Position numbers and translations under genes: made by a program. A DNA stretch of 64,000 nucleotides from assembly GCA_947624255.1 (NCBI GenBank), contig CANQJO010000009.1:1-64000 (forward strand), written 5' to 3'. Origin of the DNA: an uncultured Ruminococcus sp. GTDB lineage: Bacteria > Bacillota > Clostridia > Oscillospirales > Ruminococcaceae. The notes under the pieces were generated by a model. That model was not told the DNA's origin. It was given only the letters and a program-made list of their open reading frames with translations, and did no database searches. How positions within the stretch are numbered: the stretch's first letter is position 1; each line of letters begins with the position of its first letter. This document shows, in pieces, positions 26,647 to 35,340 of this stretch.

Positions 26647-27171
26647 GTGGCGAAGGACGGCACAAACAGAGGCGGTGCAAGACCTGGTGCAGGACGACCC
26701 CGAAAGGCTCTTGCAGAGAAACTTGCCGAGGGGAAAACAGCGGAAGTGATGATGCAACCTGCGGATATTGAGTCAGTGGATACTCCGCCTGTGAGAGAAT
26801 TTATGCAGGAATTACAGCGTGACGGCACAAAGCTGCTCGCTGATGAGGTGTATACCGAAACCTACCAATGGCTGAAGGAACGCTCTTGTGAGAAGATTGT
26901 CAGCCGACAGCTGGTGGAGCAGTATGCCATGAGCATTTCCCGTTGGATACACTGTGAGCAGATTGTCACTAAGTACGGCTACATCTCAAAGCACCCGACA
27001 ACCAATGCGGCGATTGCTTCACCATACGTTGCAATGTCGCAGAACTACATGAAACAGGCAAATCAAATCTGGAATCAGATTTTTCAGATTGTGAGAGAAA
27101 ATTGCAGTGTGGAGTTCCAAGGAAATCCGCAGGATGACATGATGGAGAAACTGCTCCGAAGTAGAAAGTGA
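26647..27171 (+). CDS. terS: Terminase small subunit, P27-like
   Basis: About 174 residues. DGTNRGGARPGAGRPRKAL is the basic DNA-binding N-terminus seen in phage small terminases. The helical core has QLVEQYAMSISRWIHCE, and ASPYVAMSQNYMKQ resembles the oligomerisation part of the P27 family. GTG at 26647 is preferred, ten bases from AGGAGG; an in-frame ATG at 26626 is possible. It recognises phage DNA for packaging. Its partner TerL is 10 kb away. Confidence 0.85.
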   Translation: MAKDGTNRGGARPGAGRPRKALAEKLAEGKTAEVMMQPADIESVDTPPVREFMQELQRDGTKLLADEVYTETYQWLKERSCEKIVSRQLVEQYAMSISRWIHCEQIVTKYGYISKHPTTNAAIASPYVAMSQNYMKQANQIWNQIFQIVRENCSVEFQGNPQDDMMEKLLRSRK

Positions 27172-27177
27172 GGTTAT

Positions 27178-27339
27178 ATGAAATCAAATGATGTCCTTTT
27201 CTGGCGTGAATTAAAAGCCAGCAGACCGATGCTCACCAAACAGCAATATCGCACTATCAAAGGACAGGCAGTTAAGGGCAATGTCATGGCTGCAAGAAAG
27301 GGCTTGCAGAGAATTCAGCAAAGGAGGCAGCACCGATGA
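27178..27339 (+). CDS. Small basic hypothetical protein
   Basis: 53 residues, basic (RELKASRPMLTKQQYRTIKG). It starts just after TerS and overlaps the next start by four bases. Similar small proteins occur between TerS and methylase genes in related phages; function unknown. Confidence 0.6.
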   Translation: MKSNDVLFWRELKASRPMLTKQQYRTIKGQAVKGNVMAARKGLQRIQQRRQHR

Positions 27340-28607
27340 AAACAACGACTGATTTTCAGCTTGTCGATATTCACAAGCTTATCCCATATGTAAATAATGC
27401 CCGAACCCACAGCAAGGAGCAGATTACAAAGCTGCGTTCCTCTCTTCGTGAGTTCGGTTTTATCAATCCTGTCATTATTGACAAGGATTTCAATATCATT
27501 GCAGGTCACGGCCGTGTCATGGCGGCAAAGGAAGAAAGCTATTCAGAAGTGCCGTGTGTATTTGTGGAGCATTTGACAGAAACGCAGAAGAAAGCATATA
27601 TCCTCGCCGATAACCGTATGGCACTTGACGCAGGCTGGGACGAGGAAATGCTCGCCGTTGAAATGGAGGAACTTCAGAATCTCGGCTTTGACCTTGGGCT
27701 GACAGGCTTTGATGAAAAGGAGCTTGCAGACCTGTTCGCTACGGATGAAGATGCACAGCAGGATGATTTCGATGTTGAGGCGGAACTGGCAAAGCCCTGC
27801 TTTTCTAAGCTGGGCGATATCTGGCATCTCGGCAGACATACCGTTATTTGCGGTGACAGTACCTTGCCAGAAACGTATGCCGCACTGCTCGGTGATACAA
27901 AAGTGAACCTGGTGTGTACCGATCCTCCGTACCTTGTTAACCTTGAAAGCACATCGGGAAAAATCAAGAATGATGACCTTGACGATGAAAAGGGATATGC
28001 ATTCCTGAAATCTGCATTTGAAAGATTCAAGGACGCTATGGCAAAGGATGCCAGCATTTATGTGTTCTACGCAACAAGCAAGGCTCGTGTATTCCATGAT
28101 GCCTATGAAGATGCAGGGTTCAAGGTTGGTGCCGGTCTTGTCTGGAAAAAGGACAGACTTGTCCTCACCAGAACCGACTGGAAATACATTCACGAACCCA
28201 TCATCTGGGGCTGGCGTAAGGATGGCAAGCACATCTGGTATGGCAACCAGAAACAGAAAACGGTATTTGAATTTGACCGTATCAAAAACAGTAAAGAAGA
28301 TGGCTGTGGACATCCGTCCTCCAAGCCCGTTCCCCTCATCGCATATCTCATTACACAGTGTACCCAGACCAACGGTCTTGTACTTGATGGCTTCCTCGGC
28401 AGTGCCTCCACACTGATTGCGTGTGAACAACTGAACCGTACCTGTTACGGTGTGGAGCTTGAACCGAAGTTTGTTGATGTGGCTGTAGAGCGTTTCCGCA
28501 AATATATAGCCGAGAATAACAGCAGCGCTGATGTGTATGTAATCCGTAACGGTGAAAGAATTCCGTACTCCGAACTTGTAAAGGAAGTGGTGCTGGATGG
28601 CAATTAA
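27336..28607 (+). CDS. ParB-domain / adenine or N4-cytosine DNA methylase fusion
   Basis: 423 residues. A ParB/Srx-like N-terminus (about 5-100) has LIPYVNNARTHSKEQI, IAGHGRVMAAKE and the AYILADNRMAL segment. The methylase half has DPPY near residue 195 and the SAM-binding DGFLGSAST near 350. This order (catalytic before SAM motif) is beta class, which methylates adenine N6 or cytosine N4. AAAGGAGG is eight bases upstream. It probably protects phage DNA from restriction or tunes expression. It overlaps the next gene by 11 bp. Confidence 0.9.
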   Translation: MKTTTDFQLVDIHKLIPYVNNARTHSKEQITKLRSSLREFGFINPVIIDKDFNIIAGHGRVMAAKEESYSEVPCVFVEHLTETQKKAYILADNRMALDAGWDEEMLAVEMEELQNLGFDLGLTGFDEKELADLFATDEDAQQDDFDVEAELAKPCFSKLGDIWHLGRHTVICGDSTLPETYAALLGDTKVNLVCTDPPYLVNLESTSGKIKNDDLDDEKGYAFLKSAFERFKDAMAKDASIYVFYATSKARVFHDAYEDAGFKVGAGLVWKKDRLVLTRTDWKYIHEPIIWGWRKDGKHIWYGNQKQKTVFEFDRIKNSKEDGCGHPSSKPVPLIAYLITQCTQTNGLVLDGFLGSASTLIACEQLNRTCYGVELEPKFVDVAVERFRKYIAENNSSADVYVIRNGERIPYSELVKEVVLDGN

Positions 28608-29415
28608 ACCACCCTACTACATCGTTTCCCTGTCCGGCGGCAAGGACTCCACCGCAATGCTTCTGCGACTGCTGAAAGAAAATCGTCCGGTGGATGAAAT
28701 CATTTTCTGCGATACGGGGCTTGAATTTCCCGATATGTACGCACATCTTGACAAACTGGAAGAATACATCGGCAGACCGATTACACGAATCAAGGCAGAA
28801 CATGACTTTGAATATTACTTCTGCCATGCCCCGATCAAGCGTGGGAATCCCGAAAAATTCCGTCAGCTGTTCGGCAGGGATTTTGATGGCTACGGCTGGA
28901 TGGGTCCGAAAATGCGGTGGTGTACCAATCGACTGAAAGACCAGCCCAGAGAGAACTATCTGAGAGATCTTCGGAAGAAATACACGGTATACCAGTATGT
29001 GGGCATTACGGCGGATGAGCAGTATCGGCTGGAACGCCCCAATAACCGCCGTGCCGAATGCATTCACCCTTTGGTGGAATGGGGCATGACGGAAGCAGAC
29101 TGCCTGCAATACTGTGCTGAACGTGGCTTTAACTGGAACGGACTGTATGAACGATTCCATCGTGTATCCTGCTGGCTCTGCTCGTTGCAGTCGTTGGAGG
29201 AACTGCGAAAGCTGTGGGAGTTTTATCCGAAGCTTTGGGAAAAACTCCGGCAGTATGACGAAATGACATGGCGGAATTATCGTGCCGATTATTCCGTAAA
29301 ACAACTCGAAATACGCTTTGCTTTTGAGAAGGAGTGTCTTGCTAAAGGCATCCCCATCAGAAACAAGGCTTTTTTTACTGCCCTGCGGCAGAGATTGGAG
29401 GGTTCTAATGCCTGA
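28597..29415 (+). CDS. Phage PAPS reductase/DndC-like PP-loop protein
   Basis: 272 residues. The PP-loop SLSGGKDSTAML near residue 13 and CDTGLEFPD near 45 are typical of PAPS reductases and DndC. Cysteines in KMRWCTNRLK and VSCWLCSLQS could hold an iron-sulfur cluster as in DndC/IscS-linked enzymes. It probably activates a substrate with ATP; in phages next to methylases a role in base or backbone modification is often proposed but not proven. Translationally coupled to the methylase. Confidence 0.82.
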   Translation: MAIKPPYYIVSLSGGKDSTAMLLRLLKENRPVDEIIFCDTGLEFPDMYAHLDKLEEYIGRPITRIKAEHDFEYYFCHAPIKRGNPEKFRQLFGRDFDGYGWMGPKMRWCTNRLKDQPRENYLRDLRKKYTVYQYVGITADEQYRLERPNNRRAECIHPLVEWGMTEADCLQYCAERGFNWNGLYERFHRVSCWLCSLQSLEELRKLWEFYPKLWEKLRQYDEMTWRNYRADYSVKQLEIRFAFEKECLAKGIPIRNKAFFTALRQRLEGSNA

Positions 29416-29974
29416 TGGTTTTATTGATATTCCAGGTGTATCTCCTGGTAATGCTATTCCTGTTTTAGGTGGATTTTATTACATTACGAACGACGGCAAA
29501 TTATACAGTGTCAGAAACAGAAAATTTCTGAAACCCGCACGTGATAAATATGGCTACCTTTATTACACAGTAAGCATTGACAGTAAGAGAACAACAATTA
29601 AAGCACATCGTCTAGTAGCAATCGCTTTTATACCCAATCTTCAAAACAAACCTACTGTGAATCACAAAAACGGAATTCGCACTGATAATCGTGTTGAAAA
29701 TTTGGAATGGGCAACATCCATGGAACAAGCACATGATCCACTTACCAGAAAAAAGATACTTCAAATAGCAGAACATACAGATTATCGAACAATGGGTGAA
29801 AAACGCAATTTTGGGCGTCGAAAAACAGAAGTGTATAAAGATGGTATTTTAATAGGCACTTATGATTCGTTGACACAAGCCGCTAAATATCACAAAACTA
29901 ATTTAGCGAAGGCATCTGAATGTGCTAATGGAAAAAGAAAATCAGCAGGAGGTGTACAATTTTGTTATCTGTAA
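29408..29974 (+). CDS. HNH homing endonuclease (NUMOD4-type)
   Basis: 188 residues. YYITNDGKLYSVRNRKFLK is a NUMOD4-like module, HRLVAIAFIPN, VNHKNGIRTDNRVENLEWAT is the HNH core, and GTYDSLTQAAKYHKTN near the end is a NUMOD1-like DNA-binding helix. It is AT-rich compared with both neighbours. It sits between PAPS and C5-methylase genes, overlapping the PAPS 3' end by 8 bp and the methylase start by 13 bp. It is a free-standing mobile gene. Confidence 0.88.
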   Translation: MPDGFIDIPGVSPGNAIPVLGGFYYITNDGKLYSVRNRKFLKPARDKYGYLYYTVSIDSKRTTIKAHRLVAIAFIPNLQNKPTVNHKNGIRTDNRVENLEWATSMEQAHDPLTRKKILQIAEHTDYRTMGEKRNFGRRKTEVYKDGILIGTYDSLTQAAKYHKTNLAKASECANGKRKSAGGVQFCYL

Positions 29975-31920
29975 ATAACAATGCTAGTTTGACCCTCGGC
30001 AGTCTATTCTCCGGCTCGGGAACATTTGAAATGGCAGGTATCCTCTCAGGCATCACACCAGTATGGGCATCAGAAATTGAGCCATTCCCGATAGCCGTCA
30101 CCCGAAAACGACTGCCGTTTATGAAGCACTACGGCGATATTTCTGAGCTGAACGGTGCGGAACTGCCGCCCGTGGATATTATCACATTTGGAAGTCCCTG
30201 CACTGACCTGTCTGTTGCTGGCAAGCGTGCAGGCATTCAGGCGGAGCGTTCGGGACTATTTTTTGAAGCAATCAGAATCATCAAGGAAATGAGGTGTAAG
30301 ACCAATGGCGAATACCCGAAATACATCGTGTGGGAAAATGTCCCAGGGGCATTCTCCTCCGGAGGCGGCGAGGACTTCCACTGTGTCCTCGAAGAAATCT
30401 GCAAAATTGCGGATGAGTCCGCTGCTGTTCCTAAACCTGCGAAGTGGCACAACGCAGGAGAAATCATGGCAGGTCATTATTCTGTCGCATACCGATTGTT
30501 TGACGCGCAATACTGGGGAGTTCCCCAGAGAAGAAAACGCATCTACCTTGTCGCAGATTTTACAGGCGAATGTGCCGGAAAAATACTCTTTGAGTCCGAG
30601 GGCGTGTCAGGGTATTCTGCGGAGAGTTTCCGTGCGTGGCAAAGAGCTGCCGGAGGTGCTGCGGATTGCATTAGAAAAGCAGGCGAACTCTGTCTGAACG
30701 ACCAAGGCGGCAACCGTATGGATGTGACAGAGGATATGACCTGCACACTTCGTGCCGAGGCACATCATCCGCCGTGTGTGTTATCGGCAGGATTCTGCAC
30801 GGAGCATTCTGCAAAGGCTCGTGGCATCGGCTATGAGGAGGAAAAGTCTCCGACGCTGCGTGCAGGCGTTGTGCCTGCGGCTATAAGCTGTTATGAGAAT
30901 CATAGTCAGGATACGAGATACAGAGGTCCCCTTGAAGTCGCTCCCACCGTATCAGCAACCTATGGTTCGGGTGGTAATAATCAGCCGTTTGTGGTGAATA
31001 CGCCTTTCACAAAAGGAACTCGTCCGCATTCCAAAGATGAATGTGAGACATGGAAAGACGGAAAAGTCGCAAACACACTGAACACCCATGATATGGGTGA
31101 AGTCCGTGCTAATGAACTGGTGGTGCAGGCTTTCGGCATCAGTGCTTTTGAATCCAATGCGATGAAATCCGGCAATCCTCACAGCGGTGTATATGAAGCA
31201 GACACCTCCAGAACACTGGACTGCGGCGGCGGTTCTCCTGCCTGCAATCAAGGTGGTATGGCAATCGTGGAAAGCTATGCTCTGCAAGGCTCTATGATTG
31301 GCAGAGCAGATAAAAACGGTCCACAGGGTGACGGAATTAATGAGGATGTTTCCTTTACCCTCAATACTTGCGACAAGCACGCTGTGGTTTATGCCATCGA
31401 CCGTGAAACCTTTAACTGCGGACAGAATTTCGCACGGAATCTTGGGATTTCCAATACAGGCGTTTCCTCACCGCTGAATGCACAGGGTCCGTCTGCCGTG
31501 GCAACGCCTGTGTATACCTCAAGCAAGGCTTCCTTCTTCACCAATGCACAGGCAGATACAGCAAATACGCTTGTTGCTACGGATTACAAAGACCCACCTC
31601 TCATCAACGATATGGGATACACGGTTCGCAGGCTCACCCCACAGGAGTGTGCATTGCTCCAAGGTATGCCGACATGGTGGTGTGAGGACATCGGCATAGA
31701 GAATCCGACCGAGGAAGATATGGCGTTCTGGCGTGATGTATTTGAAACGCACAGGCTTGCTGTTTCTCCTGAAAGGAAGGCGAAAACAGATAAGCAGATT
31801 CTGAAATGGCTGAAAAACCCACATTCGGATAGTGCTGAGTACAAGATGTGGGGCAACGGTATCGCACTGCCCTGTGCGTTTTTTGTGCTGTCCGGCATTG
31901 CACACTACGCAAACAAATAA
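29962..31920 (+). CDS. Cytosine-C5 DNA methylase
   Basis: 652 residues. LGSLFSGSGTFEMAG is the SAM motif I, TFGSPCTDLSVAGKRAG contains the catalytic PC near residue 79, VWENVPGAFSS is the ENV motif, and QRRKRIYLVADF motif VIII. RRLTPQECALLQGMP and GNGIALP close the fold. The central 250 residues between VIII and IX are long and carry the target-recognition region. It starts with TTG behind AGGAGG. The homing endonuclease end supplies that ribosome site. It likely shields phage DNA. Confidence 0.9.
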   Translation: MLSVNNNASLTLGSLFSGSGTFEMAGILSGITPVWASEIEPFPIAVTRKRLPFMKHYGDISELNGAELPPVDIITFGSPCTDLSVAGKRAGIQAERSGLFFEAIRIIKEMRCKTNGEYPKYIVWENVPGAFSSGGGEDFHCVLEEICKIADESAAVPKPAKWHNAGEIMAGHYSVAYRLFDAQYWGVPQRRKRIYLVADFTGECAGKILFESEGVSGYSAESFRAWQRAAGGAADCIRKAGELCLNDQGGNRMDVTEDMTCTLRAEAHHPPCVLSAGFCTEHSAKARGIGYEEEKSPTLRAGVVPAAISCYENHSQDTRYRGPLEVAPTVSATYGSGGNNQPFVVNTPFTKGTRPHSKDECETWKDGKVANTLNTHDMGEVRANELVVQAFGISAFESNAMKSGNPHSGVYEADTSRTLDCGGGSPACNQGGMAIVESYALQGSMIGRADKNGPQGDGINEDVSFTLNTCDKHAVVYAIDRETFNCGQNFARNLGISNTGVSSPLNAQGPSAVATPVYTSSKASFFTNAQADTANTLVATDYKDPPLINDMGYTVRRLTPQECALLQGMPTWWCEDIGIENPTEEDMAFWRDVFETHRLAVSPERKAKTDKQILKWLKNPHSDSAEYKMWGNGIALPCAFFVLSGIAHYANK

Positions 31921-31952
31921 CGAGGAAAACTCCCGAAATCGGGAGTCCCTCG
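31921..31952. terminator. Hairpin between the C5 methylase and the DUF6809 gene
   Basis: ACTCCCGA-AA-TCGGGAGT forms a perfect 8-bp stem inside an outer CGAGG/CCTCG pair. The two genes converge on it, so it is probably a shared transcription end. The T-run is weak. Confidence 0.5.
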
Positions 31953-32204
31953 TCATTCCATGATTTCCAGCATCAGGTGTGCGCCGTCCCGAAAGCCTGC
32001 CGCATACAGTTCCGCACTGGCGATCTCACTGCTTTTCATCTGCAAATCCGTCATCTCCTTGAACACAGTCAGCTGTTCCGGCGTGAGCATCTTTTCAAAT
32101 GCATCGCACATGGGTAGCCATTTCTGCATCAGGGCGTGGTATTCGGGACTAGTTGGCGTGTGATCGGCTCGGACGATGTTTCCGTGGTAAAATTCCTCAA
32201 TCAT
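31953..32204 (-). CDS. DUF6809-like small protein
   Basis: 83 residues, helical and acidic: MIEEFYHGNIVRADH at the start and AGFRDGAHLMLEIME at the end match the DUF6809 pattern. The ATG at 32204 has AAGGAG eight bases upstream. It is the only minus-strand gene in this part of the phage. Function unknown. Confidence 0.7.
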   Translation of the reverse strand: MIEEFYHGNIVRADHTPTSPEYHALMQKWLPMCDAFEKMLTPEQLTVFKEMTDLQMKSSEIASAELYAAGFRDGAHLMLEIME

Positions 32205-32362
32205 CGGCATCGCTCCTTTCGTCACACATGTTACCATATTCTGCGGAAAATAGCCATCACCAGAAGCAACAAAGTTCTGGCGGTGAAATGCAGCACTTCT
32301 CACAAGTGTAATAAGAACAAATGTGAGGGCAATTTTTCTACAGTATTTCGGCGAAAAATGAC

Positions 32363-32438
32363 TTGCATTTCTGTGAAATAAGCGGTAAGATGTAACACAA
32401 CGCCGAAGGGCGAAAGAAAAAAGGAGGCTGAATATTTC
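32363..32438 (+). promoter_or_regulatory. Repeated promoter/leader module, copy 1
   Basis: TTGCAT (32363-32368), 17-bp spacer ending GCGG, TAAGAT (32386-32391), then a CGCC-GAAG-GGCG hairpin and AAGGAGG. It drives the gene at 32439. Confidence 0.65.
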
Positions 32439-33086
32439 ATGGAAATCAAGTTTAATATCGAGAAAACCAAACGAAAGGAACTGGCACACTGCATTGCAGA
32501 AATTATGGAATGCGACTGTCAGTACATGGGTGCGCCGCTGTTCTTCTATCAGATCGGTTTCTTCACCCTCAGCAAGGAATGTGTTCTGAGCTGTAACGAT
32601 GGCTGGGATGAGCTGACCATTCAACAACTGCTGGAGCAGTTTGCGAAGAGGGGCTATCATGCCGAAATCGACAATCGACTCACCATCAGCATTCCGAAGG
32701 AAAAGCTGGATGAGCAGACCCTCACCAACCTTGACAGGATTCTTGAAAACAAGGGTACGCTCATCAAGCATGCTTTGCAGACGGATTCGTTGGAATATAC
32801 GGTAACGGAATCGGAGGTACAGTTCCCTTGGTTCACATTGGAACAGCCGGAGGACGCTGACGCTTACAGCCGATTCCTCACTGCCCTGATTGATATGGCA
32901 AAGAATCAGAAACGCATCAACAACAAGCCCGACACCAGCAACAATGAGAAGTACGCCTTCCGCTGCTTTCTCCTGCGATTGGGATTCATCGGCACGGAGT
33001 TCAAGAGCGTCCGCAAGGTACTGCTCCGGAATCTAACCGGAAGCTCTGCTTTCAGAAACGGAGGGACAGCCGATGTTGCCGAATAA
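32439..33086 (+). CDS. Phage protein sharing a C-terminal tail with the amidoligase
   Basis: 215 residues, of a type sometimes labelled virulence-related in clostridial phages. The N-terminal 150 residues are mixed alpha/beta and unrecognised. The last 45 residues (FRCFLLRLGFIG, then RNLTGSSAFRNG) closely match the end of the amidoligase gene at 33507. Driven by leader copy 1; the end overlaps DUF4314 by 14 bp. Function unknown; the shared tail suggests that both proteins bind the same partner. Confidence 0.7.
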   Translation: MEIKFNIEKTKRKELAHCIAEIMECDCQYMGAPLFFYQIGFFTLSKECVLSCNDGWDELTIQQLLEQFAKRGYHAEIDNRLTISIPKEKLDEQTLTNLDRILENKGTLIKHALQTDSLEYTVTESEVQFPWFTLEQPEDADAYSRFLTALIDMAKNQKRINNKPDTSNNEKYAFRCFLLRLGFIGTEFKSVRKVLLRNLTGSSAFRNGGTADVAE

Positions 33087-33303
33087 AGAACAGCTTGAAG
33101 CCCTTCGCAGAAAATATCCGGCTGGCACGAAGATCATTCTGCACCGCATGAATGACCCCTATCCCGTGCCGCCGGGTACGGTTGGCGAGGTGGAATACAT
33201 TGACGACGGGGGCAATATTCACATGGTCTGGCAGAGCGGCAGAACGCTGTCACTGATCGAGGGTGTGGATGATTTTTCAAAAGCCCCCGGGGACTCGGAT
33301 TAA
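33073..33303 (+). CDS. DUF4314 protein
   Basis: 76 residues. LRRKYPAGTKIILHRMND followed by VPPGTVGEVEYIDDGG and LIEGVDDF match DUF4314, a small SH3-like beta-barrel of phages. It is coupled to the preceding gene. Function unknown. Confidence 0.8.
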   Translation: MLPNKEQLEALRRKYPAGTKIILHRMNDPYPVPPGTVGEVEYIDDGGNIHMVWQSGRTLSLIEGVDDFSKAPGDSD

Positions 33304-33393
33304 TCGAGATCCTATTCCCATTGTAGTGTATTTTACCATACAATTGCAAGTTTATCAAGGGTGTATATTACACAATCATTCAGAGCCGTTTTG

Positions 33394-33506
33394 CCCCTAT
33401 ATTCTGTAGTTTTAGCCGCTTGCTTTATCCTCCGTTATGCGGTAATATGGTACACAACGAAGGGGAACAAACCCCACGAAAACCACGAATTACGGAGGAA
33501 AAAACA
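33394..33506 (+). promoter_or_regulatory. Repeated promoter/leader module, copy 2
   Basis: A 27-bp upstream block (33394-33420) shared with copy 4, then TTGCTT (33420-33425), 17-bp spacer, TAATAT (33443-33448), a GGGG/CCCC hairpin in the leader and CGGAGG at 33493. It drives the amidoligase. Confidence 0.7.
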
Positions 33507-34448
33507 ATGAACGCAAAGACCGCACAGCAGATCGAGAACCTCAAGAATCAGACCATCGGAGTTGAGGTTGAAATGAACAACATCACAAGAGAAAAGGCTG
33601 CAAAAATCGCCGCCGAGTTCTTCGGAACAGGAAGATTTCAGAACACGGCAAGCCGCAACGGATACAGCACATGGAGTGCTTGGGACGCACAGGGCAGAGA
33701 ATGGAAATTTCAGAAGGACGTTTCCATTGCCGGATGCGACAGCGAAAAGTGCGAGCTGGTTACACCGATTCTGCACTACGCCGACATCGAAACCTTGCAG
33801 GAGCTTGTGAGAAGGCTTCGCAAGGCGAGTGCAGTCAGCCACGCAGGCGTCGGGGCGGGAGTTCACATTCACATCGGAGCGAATGGACATACACCGCAGA
33901 CCCTCAGAAACCTCGCAAACATCATGGCAAGCCACGAACAGCTGATTGCCGATGCACTGAAAATTGACCAGGGCAGAATCAACAGATACTGCAGAACGGT
34001 AAACCCAAGGTTTATTGAACAGCTCAACAAAAAGAAACCCACAACGATGGCACAGCTTGCAGACATCTGGTATGAATCCAACGGCAACAACTACGGCAGA
34101 AATCAGCACTACAACGAAAGCAGATACCATATGACGAATTACCACGCAGTGTTCACAAAGGGCACAATCGAATTTAGGTGCTTCAACTTCGACAAGCCTG
34201 CAAACGGCAAGAAAAACGGACTGCACGCAGGTCAGCTGAAAAGCTGGATTCAGCTTTGCCTCGCCCTTTCCGAGATGGCAAAAGAGGTCAGAACCGCAAG
34301 CCCCAAGCCACAGCAGACGGAGAATCCGAAATTCGCAATGAGAACCTGGCTGATTCGCCTGGGACTGGTTGGGGAAGAATTCTCGACAGCAAGGGATTTC
34401 CTTACAAGAAACCTTTCCGGCAATGCAGCATGGAGATTTGGCAACTAA
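33507..34448 (+). CDS. Predicted amidoligase
   Basis: 313 residues. TIGVEVEMNNITREKAA, GAGVHIHIGANGHTPQTLRN and GTIEFRCFNF match the amidoligase family (COOH-NH2 ligase fold related to glutamine synthetase and GCS2), which joins a carboxylate to an amine using ATP. Glu-x-Glu near residue 22 and the His pair near 125 would bind metal and nucleotide. The C-terminus (RTWLIRLGLVG, RNLSGNAAWRFG) repeats the tail of the gene at 32439. ACGGAGG supports the ATG at 33507. It is followed by a gamma-glutamylcyclotransferase, a pairing known in phages. Substrate unknown. Confidence 0.82.
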   Translation: MNAKTAQQIENLKNQTIGVEVEMNNITREKAAKIAAEFFGTGRFQNTASRNGYSTWSAWDAQGREWKFQKDVSIAGCDSEKCELVTPILHYADIETLQELVRRLRKASAVSHAGVGAGVHIHIGANGHTPQTLRNLANIMASHEQLIADALKIDQGRINRYCRTVNPRFIEQLNKKKPTTMAQLADIWYESNGNNYGRNQHYNESRYHMTNYHAVFTKGTIEFRCFNFDKPANGKKNGLHAGQLKSWIQLCLALSEMAKEVRTASPKPQQTENPKFAMRTWLIRLGLVGEEFSTARDFLTRNLSGNAAWRFGN

Positions 34449-34461
34449 GGAGATAGCCTCC

Positions 34462-34494
34462 TGCCACTCGCCGCCTTCGGGCGGCTCTGGGTGG
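34462..34494 (+). other. Stable hairpin between amidoligase and GGCT genes
   Basis: GCCGCC-TTCG-GGCGGC (34470-34485) inside an outer CCA/TGG pairing. The UUCG loop makes it very stable, but no T-run follows, so it is more likely an mRNA processing or stability element than a terminator. Confidence 0.5.
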
Positions 34495-34529
34495 TAGAAG
34501 GGTATTTCCTTCAGAAAGGACGAATCAAC

Positions 34530-34991
34530 ATGAAAAAATATTACATTGCCTACGGCTCAAACCTCAATGTCGAGCAGATGCGTTATCGCTGCCCCGATGC
34601 AAGAATCATCGGCACAAGCGTGATTCCCGACTATCAGCTGCTGTTCAAGGGCAGCAAGACAGGCTCCTACCTCACCATTGAAAAGAAGAAGGGTGGCAGC
34701 GTTCCGGTTGCAGTCTGGGAAGTTTCGGAGCGTGATGAGCATCGGCTCGATGCCTACGAGGGCTGCCCCAACTTCTACTACAAGACTGAGATGCAGCTCA
34801 CGGTCAAAAGCCACATCACCGGACGCAAGAAAAAACTGGATGCCTTTGTGTACATCATGCACGAGGAGCGTGAGCTGGGGATTCCGAGTTCGGTTTATGT
34901 GAGAACCTGCGTTGCAGGCTACCGCCATTTCGGTTTCGATTTGAAGCACCTGCGGCTTGCGATGGATATTAGTGAAAGGGGTGAAAAGTAA
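34530..34991 (+). CDS. Gamma-glutamylcyclotransferase-like protein
   Basis: 153 residues. YYIAYGSNLN at the start is the signature YGSN loop; later WEVSERDEHRLDAYEGCP has the catalytic-site glutamate region. The family removes gamma-glutamyl groups as 5-oxoproline. Next to an amidoligase it may undo or finish the amide bond that enzyme makes. AGAAAGGA precedes the ATG. Overlaps the next gene by one base. Confidence 0.85.
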   Translation: MKKYYIAYGSNLNVEQMRYRCPDARIIGTSVIPDYQLLFKGSKTGSYLTIEKKKGGSVPVAVWEVSERDEHRLDAYEGCPNFYYKTEMQLTVKSHITGRKKKLDAFVYIMHEERELGIPSSVYVRTCVAGYRHFGFDLKHLRLAMDISERGEK

Positions 34992-35188
34992 TGAAAGAGC
35001 TGAAAACAGCTATTTGTCCGAAGTGCGGACAGGAATACAAGGGTGTGCCTGCCCTTTCCCGAATGGATGGAAAAACGCAAATTTGTGCCGATTGTGGCAC
35101 TAAGGAAAGTTTGGATTCCATCGGTATTAGCAAGGCTGAACAGGATGAAATCCTGGCGATTATCCATAAGCATTTCGGTACGGAATAA
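34991..35188 (+). CDS. Small zinc-ribbon protein
   Basis: 65 residues. CPKCGQEY and CADCG make a four-cysteine zinc ribbon in the first 38 residues; a helical tail follows (SKAEQDEILAIIHKHFG). Third gene of the amidoligase unit. Function unknown. Confidence 0.7.
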   Translation: MKELKTAICPKCGQEYKGVPALSRMDGKTQICADCGTKESLDSIGISKAEQDEILAIIHKHFGTE

Positions 35189-35196
35189 GGCACAGG

Positions 35197-35234
35197 ATGC
35201 CCCACGATTCGATTTGTGGGGCATTCGGCTTTTT
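35197..35234 (+). terminator. Terminator of the amidoligase unit
   Basis: ATGCCCCAC pairs with GTGGGGCAT around a 10-base loop, followed by a five-T run within ten bases. It closes the second leader-driven unit. Confidence 0.75.
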
Positions 35235-35340
35235 CTCGCATTGTTACCCCCTTGAAAAACAAGCCCCACATAAGCCAAACAAACGGCTCGTGTGCAAGAG
35301 CATATTATACACAATCCGTTCCCCAATATTTCGCTGATGT

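Noticed and set aside
27543-28430. Minus-strand ORF of 295 codons
   Set aside because: It is the shadow of the ParB-methylase gene.
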